From: Sedimenticola selenatireducens
GTDB taxonomy: Bacteria > Pseudomonadota > Gammaproteobacteria > Chromatiales > Chromatiaceae
Assembly (NCBI RefSeq): GCF_007625115.1
Contig: NZ_VMNH01000016.1
Coordinates: 62,001 to 126,000, forward strand
Length of the DNA: 64,000 bases
Reading direction: 5' to 3'
The translations under genes were made by a program, and so were the position numbers. Every line of letters starts with the position of its first letter. The first letter of the stretch is position 1. Below are positions 1-7,788 of the stretch, in pieces. Below the pieces are notes generated by a model, which saw nothing but the letters and a program-made list of their open reading frames with translations, was not told where the DNA came from and did no database searches.

Positions 1-1146
1 GCTTACACAGCAGAAGAGGCTGATGCTGTAAGCGATGTTCTTCTATCCAATAAAGTTAATTATTGGACGGGTCAGGAGTGCCGGCAGTTTGAAAAAGAGT
101 TTGCGTCTTGGGTTGGGGCACAGCATGCGGTGGCTATAGCCAATGGTACGGTAGCACTGGATGTTGCGCTAAAAGCACTTGATATTGGGCCGGGTGATGA
201 AGTTGTCGTCACACCCCGAACATTCTTTGCATCTGTATCCTGTATTGTGAATGCAGGTGCAGTGCCAGTGTTTGCAGATGTTGACCCCGATACACAAAAT
301 ATTACTGCAAGCACGATTTATGCGGTCCTCACCCCAAGAGTAAAAGCGATAATCTGTGTGCATTTAGCAGGCTGGCCGTGCGATATGGATCCAATAATGG
401 AATTGGCTAGAGAGCATGAGCTGTTTGTTATTGAAGATTGTGCTCAGGCGCATGGGGCTGTCTATAAAGGGAAGTCTGTAGGTTCTATCGGGCATATAAG
501 TGCTTGGTCATTTTGTCAGGACAAAATAATGACTACAGGTGGTGAGGGTGGAATGGTTACCACCAATACTACAGAATTATGGTTAAGCATGTGGTCATGC
601 AAAGATCATGGTAAGGGCTGGAACGCCGTATATGAGAACAAGCAACCACAAGGGTTTCGCTGGTTACATGAGAGTTTTGGTGGTAATGGCCGTATGATGG
701 AAATCCAAGCGGTAATTGGGAGGATTCAGTTAAAGCGTATGTCAGAATGGCATGCAAAACGAATAAACAATGCAACTCGTATATGGAATTCTGCTCTTGA
801 TCTGACTGGTTTGCGTGTGCCAAAAGTACCCGATGAAATTGAACATGCTGCATACAAATGCTATGTCTTTGTTGAGCCTAAGCAACTGCAAGCGGGTTGG
901 GATCGTGATCGAATTACCCATGAAATAAATGCCCGTGGCGTGCCCTGCTATTCTGGTTCTTGTTCTGAGGTATATCTGGAAAAGGCGTTTGATAATACTG
1001 GTATTCGACCGATCAGACGTTTGCCAGTTGCCAAGGAGTTGGGTGAAACCAGTCTGATGTTTTTGGTTCATCCCACTTTGACGAATGCTGAAATTGACAA
1101 GACATGTGAGGTTCTTCGGGAAGTGATGTTGCAGTCGATAGGATGA
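1..1146 (+). CDS. DegT/DnrJ/EryC1/StrS-family sugar aminotransferase (5' end outside window)
   Basis: The reading frame is open from the first base, so the start lies upstream; the first ATG inside (130) is internal because the preceding codons already encode family sequence ending AQHAVAIANGT, the phosphate-cup region. Family members are PLP enzymes that aminate 3- or 4-keto nucleotide sugars for O-antigen, capsule or glycoprotein glycans. The PLP-binding lysine is probably the Lys of SFCQDKIMTTGGEGG (codon 523-525), and EDCAQAHGA holds the usual cofactor-contacting residues. The WbpM/PglF-type dehydratase downstream supplies exactly the kind of keto-sugar this enzyme would use, so a 4-amino-4,6-dideoxy sugar such as a bacillosamine type is plausible. 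The exact sugar cannot be read from sequence. Confidence 0.9.
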   Translation, partial: AYTAEEADAVSDVLLSNKVNYWTGQECRQFEKEFASWVGAQHAVAIANGTVALDVALKALDIGPGDEVVVTPRTFFASVSCIVNAGAVPVFADVDPDTQNITASTIYAVLTPRVKAIICVHLAGWPCDMDPIMELAREHELFVIEDCAQAHGAVYKGKSVGSIGHISAWSFCQDKIMTTGGEGGMVTTNTTELWLSMWSCKDHGKGWNAVYENKQPQGFRWLHESFGGNGRMMEIQAVIGRIQLKRMSEWHAKRINNATRIWNSALDLTGLRVPKVPDEIEHAAYKCYVFVEPKQLQAGWDRDRITHEINARGVPCYSGSCSEVYLEKAFDNTGIRPIRRLPVAKELGETSLMFLVHPTLTNAEIDKTCEVLREVMLQSIG

Positions 1147-1319
1147 TATTCGATAAGTATGGAATTGATTAGGTAAGGGATATTCATCGAATTTCAGTCA
1201 AAAATGACGAGAAGTATCGAGTAGGTCTTGCGGTTATCACAGCGCAATTTGTGTGAAAAGTGAGAACTAAAGATATATTCCGCCTGGGTCGTATATGATG
1301 CTAACCGAGTGAATTGATA

Positions 1320-3269
1320 ATGTTGGAAAGTTTTCACAATCGTACGGCTATGCCGGTGTTGGCATTGCCACGTTATGCCAAGCGCATAGTCGCTTTGGCA
1401 GTGGATGCCTCGCTTTGTATATTCACAGTCTGGTTGACATTCTATTTACGCCTAGGTGAATTCGTATCATTGGCTGGCCCACCAATGTGGGCAGTGGTGG
1501 CATCACTAGGCATGGCGTTACCAATTTTTATTGTATCGGGGTTGTACCGAGCTATTTTTCGGTATTCTGGATGGCCTGCTTTGCTCGCGGTTATGCGTGC
1601 TATCGCTATCTATGGTTTGTTGTTTTCCTCTGTTTTTACTGCAATTGGTGTTCCCGGAGTGCCTCGAACAGTAGGCTTGATACAGCCACTGTTACTGTTG
1701 TTTGCGGTGGGTGGATCACGTGCTTTGGCTCGATACTGGTTGGGTGGCATGTACCAGAGTCAGCTGAAACTGGCAGCACTACCTAAGGCCTTAATCTATG
1801 GGGCGGGAAATGCGGGGCGGCAGTTGGCCTCTGCCATGAGCAATAGTATGGAAATGCGGGTGGTCGGATTTCTTGATGATGATGACCGGCTGCACGGACA
1901 TGTCCTTAATGGCCTGCCAGTCTATGGTCAGGATGACCTGCCGGGTCTTATCGAATCACAAGGTGTTACGGATGTATTGCTGGCACTCCCCACTGTTCAT
2001 CGTAAACGCCGAAATCAAATTCTCGAACGAATGCTTGCGTACCATATAGCGGTGCGTACTCTGCCTACGCTCGGCGATTTAGCCCAAGGTAAGGTTACAA
2101 TATCTGATGTAAAAGAGCTGGATATTGATGACCTGCTTGGAAGAGAGCCTGTTATACCCAACCACATCCTTTTAGGTAAGTGTGTAACCGATAAGGTGGT
2201 GCTGGTTACCGGTGCTGGTGGTTCAATTGGCAGTGAGCTTTGCCGGCAGATTATTAAGCTGGAGCCTTTAACCCTGCTGCTGGTAGAGCAGAGTGAGTAT
2301 GCACTTTATGAATTGCATCAGGAGTTGAAGGGTAGATTAGATTTACTCTCAGAAAATAGGATCTCATTAGTACCCCTTTTGGCATCTGTGCGGGATGAAG
2401 CTCGAATGCGTGAGATCATGTCTACATGGCAACCTCATACAATATATCATGCGGCTGCCTACAAGCATGTCCCCCTAGTTGAGCATAACCCTGCAGAGGG
2501 TGTTCGAAATAATGTTTTTGGAACGATGACGGCCGCCAGTGTGGCCGCGGAACAAGGAGTGGCCGATTTTGTTCTAATCAGCACTGACAAGGCGGTACGG
2601 CCCACTAACATCATGGGAGCGAGTAAACGTTTTGCAGAAATTGTTTTGCAGGCGCTGGCTGAAGATGCTCCGCGCACCAAATTTTCCATGGTTCGATTTG
2701 GTAATGTGCTGGGTTCTTCCGGCTCGGTGGTGCCAAGGTTTCGCCAGCAAATTCGGGATGGTGGTCCTATTACCCTGACGCATGCTGATATTACCCGTTA
2801 CTTCATGACTATTCCCGAGGCGGCGCAATTAGTAATTCAGGCCGGTGCAATGGCTAAAGGCGGAGATGTCTTCGTGTTAGAAATGGGTCAGCCGGTGAAG
2901 ATCATGGATCTGGCTAGGCGTATGATTGAACTCTCTGGTTTGACAGTGCAGGATGAGCAAAATCCTGAAGGGGATATTGAAATTAAGATCACCGGTCTAC
3001 GGCCCGGTGAGAAGCTCTATGAAGAGCTTTTAATCGGGGATAATCCCGTGGCTACTTCACACCCCAGAATTATGAAGGCGCATGATGATTTTCTTCCTTG
3101 GTCCTCGCTTGAAGAGAGTCTGAATACATTATCCATCGCATTGAATGTGAATGATGTGGATGTGATCAAAGCGATGCTGGAACAAGTGGTTTCTGGTTAT
3201 CAGCCAGATAAAAAGATTGTCGACTGGGTCTACCTGGAACAGCAGGCCGAGTTGGAAAAGAAACTTTAA
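1320..3269 (+). CDS. membrane-bound nucleoside-diphosphate sugar 4,6-dehydratase (WbpM/PglF/CapD type)
   Basis: 649 residues from the ATG at 1320; an in-frame TTG six bases upstream (1314) is the alternative start. The N-terminal third has four or five hydrophobic segments, followed by a first Rossmann-like domain (ALIYGAGNAGRQLA) and then the catalytic SDR domain with VLVTGAGGSIGSEL from about residue 294. The active site reads NIMGASKR with Met (about 432) where ordinary SDRs have Tyr, plus Lys 436; this Met substitution is typical of the WbpM/PglF/FlaA1 dehydratases. These convert UDP-GlcNAc to a 4-keto-6-deoxy sugar at the inner membrane. The preceding aminotransferase would act on that product, so the two form a likely surface-glycan module whose glycosyltransferases lie left of the window. 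Confidence 0.93.
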   Translation: MLESFHNRTAMPVLALPRYAKRIVALAVDASLCIFTVWLTFYLRLGEFVSLAGPPMWAVVASLGMALPIFIVSGLYRAIFRYSGWPALLAVMRAIAIYGLLFSSVFTAIGVPGVPRTVGLIQPLLLLFAVGGSRALARYWLGGMYQSQLKLAALPKALIYGAGNAGRQLASAMSNSMEMRVVGFLDDDDRLHGHVLNGLPVYGQDDLPGLIESQGVTDVLLALPTVHRKRRNQILERMLAYHIAVRTLPTLGDLAQGKVTISDVKELDIDDLLGREPVIPNHILLGKCVTDKVVLVTGAGGSIGSELCRQIIKLEPLTLLLVEQSEYALYELHQELKGRLDLLSENRISLVPLLASVRDEARMREIMSTWQPHTIYHAAAYKHVPLVEHNPAEGVRNNVFGTMTAASVAAEQGVADFVLISTDKAVRPTNIMGASKRFAEIVLQALAEDAPRTKFSMVRFGNVLGSSGSVVPRFRQQIRDGGPITLTHADITRYFMTIPEAAQLVIQAGAMAKGGDVFVLEMGQPVKIMDLARRMIELSGLTVQDEQNPEGDIEIKITGLRPGEKLYEELLIGDNPVATSHPRIMKAHDDFLPWSSLEESLNTLSIALNVNDVDVIKAMLEQVVSGYQPDKKIVDWVYLEQQAELEKKL

Positions 3270-3384
3270 ATTTTCTTGATCTTGATGCTGCGTAGCAGGT
3301 TTTTTCAGTGGTAGATATTGGCCTGACTGTCACCTGTTTTCTCACACACAGATGCTTCTGAATACGAAGAACAATTGCATCACC

Positions 3385-4641
3385 ATGGAATTCCTCTACA
3401 CAATTATCCTCTATCTAAGTCTGCCGGTGATTCTATTGCGTCTCTACTGGCGCAGCCTGAAAAACCCGAAATATCGATCTCGAATAGGGGAGCGATTTGG
3501 CCGGGTGTCCATTCCAGCAATTAATAACTGCCTTTGGTTGCATACGGTATCTGTCGGTGAAACGCAGGCCGCAGAACCCTTAGTGAGAAAACTGCAAGAG
3601 ACGTACCCGGATCTTCAAATTGTCATTACCACAACAACGCCGACGGGCGCTGACCGGGTGAAAAAGCTGTTTGGCGATTCTGTTATTCATCTCTATTTCC
3701 CCTACGATCTGCCATTTGCTGTCAGGGGTTTTCTAAATGCTACTCGCCCAAAGTTACTGGTCATGATGGAAACGGAAATCTGGCCAAATCTATTGGCTGA
3801 GTGTGAATTGCGTGCGATACCTACTATCTTGGCCAATGCGCGACTCTCAGAGCGATCAGCAAAAGGTTATGCGCGTCTCGGAGTATTTTCGCGTCAGACC
3901 TTTGGGCGAATCGGTATGGTGGCGGCACAATCTCCGGCTGATGCTGAACGCTTTCTCGGTTTGGGGGTGCAGTCTGACCGTGTCAGGGTCGCCGGTAGTA
4001 TTAAGTTTGATATCCGCGTACCGGCCATCGTAAAGGAGCAGGCCGAGGCCCTGCGCCGAACCTGGGGTGGTCGGCCAGTCTGGGTGGCAGCAAGTACTCG
4101 GGAGGGCGAAGAGGAGTTGATACTCGCGGCTCATCGCAAAGTGATGCAGCAGCTGCCGCAGGCATTGCTGGTCATTGTGCCTCGTCATCCTGAGCGCTTT
4201 GACAAAATTGCATTGCTTTGCCAGCGTGATGGTTTTACCTTTGCGCGTCGTTCATTGAATGACCTTTGCCGAACAGAAACAGCTGTATTTCTGGGTGATA
4301 CGATGGGGGAGTTGATGCTGTTCCTGTCGGCGGCCGATGTCGCTTTTGTCGGGGGTAGTCTTGTACCGACGGGTGGGCATAATGTACTTGAACCTGCGGC
4401 GCTGGGATTGCCGGTGGTTTTTGGTCCACACATGTTCAATTTTGCCATGATCAGTCGGATGCTGTTGGCTGAAAATGCGGCCGTGGAAGTATCAAGTTAT
4501 AACGACTTGTCCCGATGGGTGATTGACTGGTTATCTGATGCAAACCTGAGAGCTGCCTATGGTGAAAATGCCCTGCGGGTGGTGGAAGCAAATAGAGGTG
4601 CGATGGACAGGCTGTTTGATATTCTCCAGGAATATCTTTGA
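3385..4641 (+). CDS. waaA: 3-deoxy-D-manno-octulosonic acid (Kdo) transferase
   Basis: Transfers Kdo from CMP-Kdo to lipid IVA, the first core step of lipopolysaccharide assembly at the inner membrane face. About 418 residues, normal for the family. The N-terminus has one hydrophobic anchor then RLYWRSLKNPKYRSRIGERFG; HTVSVGETQAA, MMETEIWPN and GGHNVLEPA are family hallmarks, the last in the nucleotide-sugar-binding C-terminal GT-B domain. I chose the ATG at 3385 because family proteins begin a few residues before the anchor; an ATG at 3352 would add 11 unmatched residues, and neither has a strong Shine-Dalgarno sequence. It follows surface-sugar genes, which fits a cell-envelope neighbourhood. 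Confidence 0.93.
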   Translation: MEFLYTIILYLSLPVILLRLYWRSLKNPKYRSRIGERFGRVSIPAINNCLWLHTVSVGETQAAEPLVRKLQETYPDLQIVITTTTPTGADRVKKLFGDSVIHLYFPYDLPFAVRGFLNATRPKLLVMMETEIWPNLLAECELRAIPTILANARLSERSAKGYARLGVFSRQTFGRIGMVAAQSPADAERFLGLGVQSDRVRVAGSIKFDIRVPAIVKEQAEALRRTWGGRPVWVAASTREGEEELILAAHRKVMQQLPQALLVIVPRHPERFDKIALLCQRDGFTFARRSLNDLCRTETAVFLGDTMGELMLFLSAADVAFVGGSLVPTGGHNVLEPAALGLPVVFGPHMFNFAMISRMLLAENAAVEVSSYNDLSRWVIDWLSDANLRAAYGENALRVVEANRGAMDRLFDILQEYL

Positions 4642-4786
4642 GTCAAAAGTTGGAGCCGATTTATCGGATGCTACTAATCGGAAAAATCCTACTTTAGAGT
4701 GCGCATTCTTCCCTACCGATTTTGTCGTCAAATAACTAGGATAACGACTCATTTTATGGAGTGATAATTTTACAAGGAGAGTAAAG

Positions 4787-5065
4787 ATGAAGTTAACCAA
4801 AGGGATTTGTTTGGCCACATTGTTGTTGGCCTCAGTCGGCTGCTTTGCGGCTCAGGTCAATGTCAACGCCGCTTCAGCGGAAGAGATAGCGGCTGAGCTC
4901 AGGGGGGTGGGTGATTCCAAGGCCGCCGCAATTGTGGCTTATCGAACAAAAAACGGTGCATTCAAGACGGCCGATGAATTGGCTATGGTCAAAGGCATTG
5001 GACAGAAAACGGTTGAAGCGAATCGGGATAACATCCTGCTGAGCGAACCGGCTAAACGCAAGTAA
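4787..5065 (+). CDS. ComEA-like exported helix-hairpin-helix protein
   Basis: 92 residues: a Sec signal peptide to about residue 22 (FAA-QV), then a single ComEA-type domain starting VNVNAASAEEIAAELRGVG and ending AMVKGIGQKTVEANRDNI, the two helix-hairpin-helix motifs that contact the DNA backbone. A strong ribosome site (AAGGAGAG) precedes the ATG. Stand-alone small ComEA proteins in proteobacteria are periplasmic DNA-binding proteins used in DNA uptake in some species. No other competence gene is nearby, so the role in transformation is inferred from the family alone. It is monocistronic, closed by the terminator just downstream. Confidence 0.85.
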   Translation: MKLTKGICLATLLLASVGCFAAQVNVNAASAEEIAAELRGVGDSKAAAIVAYRTKNGAFKTADELAMVKGIGQKTVEANRDNILLSEPAKRK

Positions 5066-5069
5066 ATAA

Positions 5070-5102
5070 AAAAGGGCGCCTATTTTGGCGCCCTTTTTTT
5101 TA
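5070..5102. terminator. rho-independent terminator, bidirectional
   Basis: GGGCGCC (5074-5080) pairs with GGCGCCC (5087-5093) around a 6-base loop, with an A-run before and a T-run after. It lies between the ComEA-like gene and the convergent Pcm-like gene and can serve both. Confidence 0.9.
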
Positions 5103-5116
5103 GTTTGTACGCTCTC

Positions 5117-5779
5117 TTAAAACACAAACTTTTTGCTGACAGGAGCGTTTGTTAATGGCGCAATATCCGTCTCAAAAAGTGCGTCAGTCTCCCATACATT
5201 CTCACCCGTCCGGGTCACCAAATAGGCTGTCATAACGGGGCTTTCACCCACCACGATAAACAGTCTTCCTCCGATGTTGAGTCGCTGTTTGAATTTCTCA
5301 GGTATCTCCGGCAAGGATCCTGTTACGGCGATAGCATCGAAGAGCCCGCTCTCGATATCATCACTCAAGCTGTCAGTGGTGCGAAGCTGGACATTGTTGA
5401 TGTCCAGTGCAGCCAAACGTGTTCTTGCTTGTTCGGTATAGGCCGGATTGATCTCCTGGCTGATCACCGTGCTCCCCAGCTTTGCGAGGCAGGCAGTCAG
5501 ATAACCACTCCCAGTACCAATTTCAAGAATAGTGTCTTCGGGTTGGATGTTGAGAGCCTGGAGCAGTCGCCCCTCGACTCTTGGGAACATCATCATTTGC
5601 CCATCACCCAGCGGAATTTCTATATCGGCGTAGGCCAAGCCTTTGTAATTGTCCGGTACAAACATTTCCCGTGGTAGGCTGCCAACCAGGTTTAATATTT
5701 TGGCATCAAGGACTCTCCACGGGCGTACTTGCTGCTCAACCATGTTAAAACGTGCGTTTTCATAGCTTAGGGCGATCAT
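5117..5779 (-). CDS. protein-L-isoaspartate O-methyltransferase-like protein (Pcm family)
   Basis: About 220 residues. The SAM-binding motif ILEIGTGSGYLTACLA is clear, and the N-terminal ENARFNMVEQQVRPWRVLD is typical of the proteobacterial subgroup often encoded beside waaA or tolC. The ATG at 5779 is preceded by TCAGGTAAG, a reasonable ribosome site; an upstream TTG (5824) would add 15 residues without one. Classical Pcm repairs isoaspartyl residues using SAM. This subgroup is divergent and its substrate is less certain, since I cannot verify the catalytic signature beyond the SAM fold. It is convergent with the ComEA-like gene. Confidence 0.85.
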   Translation of the reverse strand: MIALSYENARFNMVEQQVRPWRVLDAKILNLVGSLPREMFVPDNYKGLAYADIEIPLGDGQMMMFPRVEGRLLQALNIQPEDTILEIGTGSGYLTACLAKLGSTVISQEINPAYTEQARTRLAALDINNVQLRTTDSLSDDIESGLFDAIAVTGSLPEIPEKFKQRLNIGGRLFIVVGESPVMTAYLVTRTGENVWETDALFETDIAPLTNAPVSKKFVF

Positions 5780-6041
5780 CTGGCTTACCTGATTTTCCGT
5801 TTGAAAGGGTATTGAGGGCGACAAGCCTACTCAGTTTAGGTTAATCAGGCAAGTCTGAGATGCTAACATGCTGCTATTTAAGTACTTTCTGTTATTCTTT
5901 GGCGGTTTTTACGCCGTTATCATAACGCGCTCATTTTGCTGATGGCTGAATCGCGATGTAGGGGTGCTTTCAGTGGATCTGTTAGGATGATATGACATCT
6001 GTTCTTTACGTTGATTTGTCCGATCTGAAACGGGGTAACCT

Positions 6042-7406
6042 ATGACCATGCATTGGAATCAGCTCCTCTCCAGGGGGCGTCTGGGAAGTGATCAATTAAA
6101 CGCGGGGACAACGGCTCGGACGGATTTTCAGCGTGATTTTGATCGGATCGTCTTCTCATCTGCTTTTCGCCGCATGCAGGACAAGACGCAGGTATTTCCT
6201 CTATCCCGAGTTGATTATATTCGTACGCGCCTGACTCATAGCCTGGAGGCCTCCAGTATTGGTCGGTCTCTGGGTACCCAGGTGGGTGAACAGGTGATTG
6301 CCCGGCGCGGTTTAGAGGGTTATGAGGCGTCAGACTTTGGGGATATTTGCGCGGCTGCCTGTTTGGCACATGACATTGGTAATCCGCCGTTTGGTCATTC
6401 GGGCGAAGATGCCTTTAGGAGTTGGGCCGAGGAGGCCGCCTATGGGCGTAGGCGTGTAGAGGTATTGCAAGACAGTGAGAGGGAGGATTTTACCCGCTTC
6501 GAAGGTAATGCCCAGGGATTCAGAATACTTACGCGTCTGCAAAACCCCGATAATCTTGGCGGGCTTCAGCTTACTTGTGCAACTTTGGCGGCATTTACCA
6601 AATACCCCCGCGAATCTTGCCTGGGGGGTGGACGATATCCCGGTGTAAGCGCCAAGAAGCATGGTTTCTTTGCTGAGGACAGGTCGGTCTTTGAGGCCGT
6701 TGCGCAGCAGGTGGGTTTAATAAAACGTGACGGTACAAGGGCGGTCTGGTGCAGACACCCATTGGCCTTTTTGGTTGAGGCGGCCGATGATATCAGTTAT
6801 CGAGTGATCGATATCGAAGATGGTTTTCGGCTTGGTTATTTTACCTTTAATGAGGTAATGGATCTCTATCTCAATATCATTAGGGAGCCCGATAAACAGC
6901 GCTTGCGCATGCAAAGTATCAGCGACAGTAAAGGCAAAGTAGAATTTCTCAGGGCCAAGGTGATCAACGAGGCGATTACTCAGGCCATGGATTGTTTCCT
7001 GGATAATGAGGAGCTGATATTGGCTGGTCTCTTTGATGAACCTTTGCTGAATCAGTTTCCCAAGCGTGCGGAGATGGATCGGTTGATCGAGGTGGCCATG
7101 GATAGAATCTATCAGGCAACCGAGGTGGTGGAGATTCAGGCGGCCGGTTTCCAAGTGATTGGTGATCTTCTGGAGCGTTTTATCCAGGTGCTTGATGATA
7201 TTGCCGAGCAGGGCGAGCAAGCCTCCGCCAAGAGTCGAATGATATCCCGCCTGATACCTGAGCAGTTTATCGGCAGTAACCGGGCGCCATCACCGAACAT
7301 CTATACACGCTTGCTACGATTGACGGATTTCGTTGCGGGTATGACTGATTCCTATGCCGTTTCGCTCTACAAAAAACTCACAGGTATTTCACTGCCCAAT
7401 GCCTAG
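6042..7406 (+). CDS. dgt: deoxyguanosinetriphosphate triphosphohydrolase (dGTPase, HD superfamily)
   Basis: 454 residues. Family enzymes hydrolyse dGTP (and often other dNTPs) to the nucleoside and triphosphate, controlling dNTP pools. The metal-binding HD signature is complete: His 66 in RLTHSLE, His 110-Asp 111 in CLAHDIGNPPFGHSG, and the later Asp in EAADDISY. FRRMQDKTQVFPL near residue 43 is also conserved in the family. The long form without a large insertion resembles the dGTPase type 2 subgroup. A GGGGTAA ribosome site precedes the ATG. It appears monocistronic, and no terminator is obvious before the repeat-rich gap downstream. Confidence 0.93.
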   Translation: MTMHWNQLLSRGRLGSDQLNAGTTARTDFQRDFDRIVFSSAFRRMQDKTQVFPLSRVDYIRTRLTHSLEASSIGRSLGTQVGEQVIARRGLEGYEASDFGDICAAACLAHDIGNPPFGHSGEDAFRSWAEEAAYGRRRVEVLQDSEREDFTRFEGNAQGFRILTRLQNPDNLGGLQLTCATLAAFTKYPRESCLGGGRYPGVSAKKHGFFAEDRSVFEAVAQQVGLIKRDGTRAVWCRHPLAFLVEAADDISYRVIDIEDGFRLGYFTFNEVMDLYLNIIREPDKQRLRMQSISDSKGKVEFLRAKVINEAITQAMDCFLDNEELILAGLFDEPLLNQFPKRAEMDRLIEVAMDRIYQATEVVEIQAAGFQVIGDLLERFIQVLDDIAEQGEQASAKSRMISRLIPEQFIGSNRAPSPNIYTRLLRLTDFVAGMTDSYAVSLYKKLTGISLPNA

Positions 7407-7788
7407 GAAATTGTTTCTGTAACATCGGGTTTGTTAAAGAGCGGCGTGGGTAGTTTGCTCCTCCTTCTACACTATGTGATGGACTCTTCATTGGTAACTG
7501 GCCATAGGGCGCTCCATGGGCGCCGTCGGCGGGCACGGCCCGCCCTATGCATCTAGGCCATGAAATTAGCCATGGCTATAATGGGTAACGCTACAATATA
7601 GCGTAGGCAGAGGCGCTACGTGCCTACTCCGTTTTAAAGAAATTCCCGCTGCAGTCGCTAAATCAGATGACATATTTTCCCGTGTCTAGGCAATAACCAA
7701 TTTCATTCGATGAGATGGGCGTCGATTGTGCCCGTTTCGGTTTTTCTTGTGCTGAAGACGGGTTATTAAATTCTCTGTAGAGCAGTAA
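7407..7788. other. 382-base intergenic stretch with nested inverted repeats
   Basis: No open frame of interest. It contains the REP-like palindrome at 7504-7548 and a second inverted repeat, GTAGGCA (7603-7609) with TGCCTAC (7621-7627), inside a denser set of GCGTAG/CTACG repeats. The rest is the untranslated leader of the PAS-GGDEF-EAL gene; I could not assign a convincing promoter. Confidence 0.6.
7504..7548. repeat. REP-like palindrome
   Basis: Outer arms ATAGGGCG (7504-7511) and CGCCCTAT (7541-7548) enclose an inner hairpin GGCGGGC (7528-7534) with GCCCGCC (7538-7544). The sequence style (GGGCACG/GTGCCC-type GC arms) resembles the element near 52.5 kb. No poly-T tract follows, so I do not call it a terminator. 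Confidence 0.65.
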
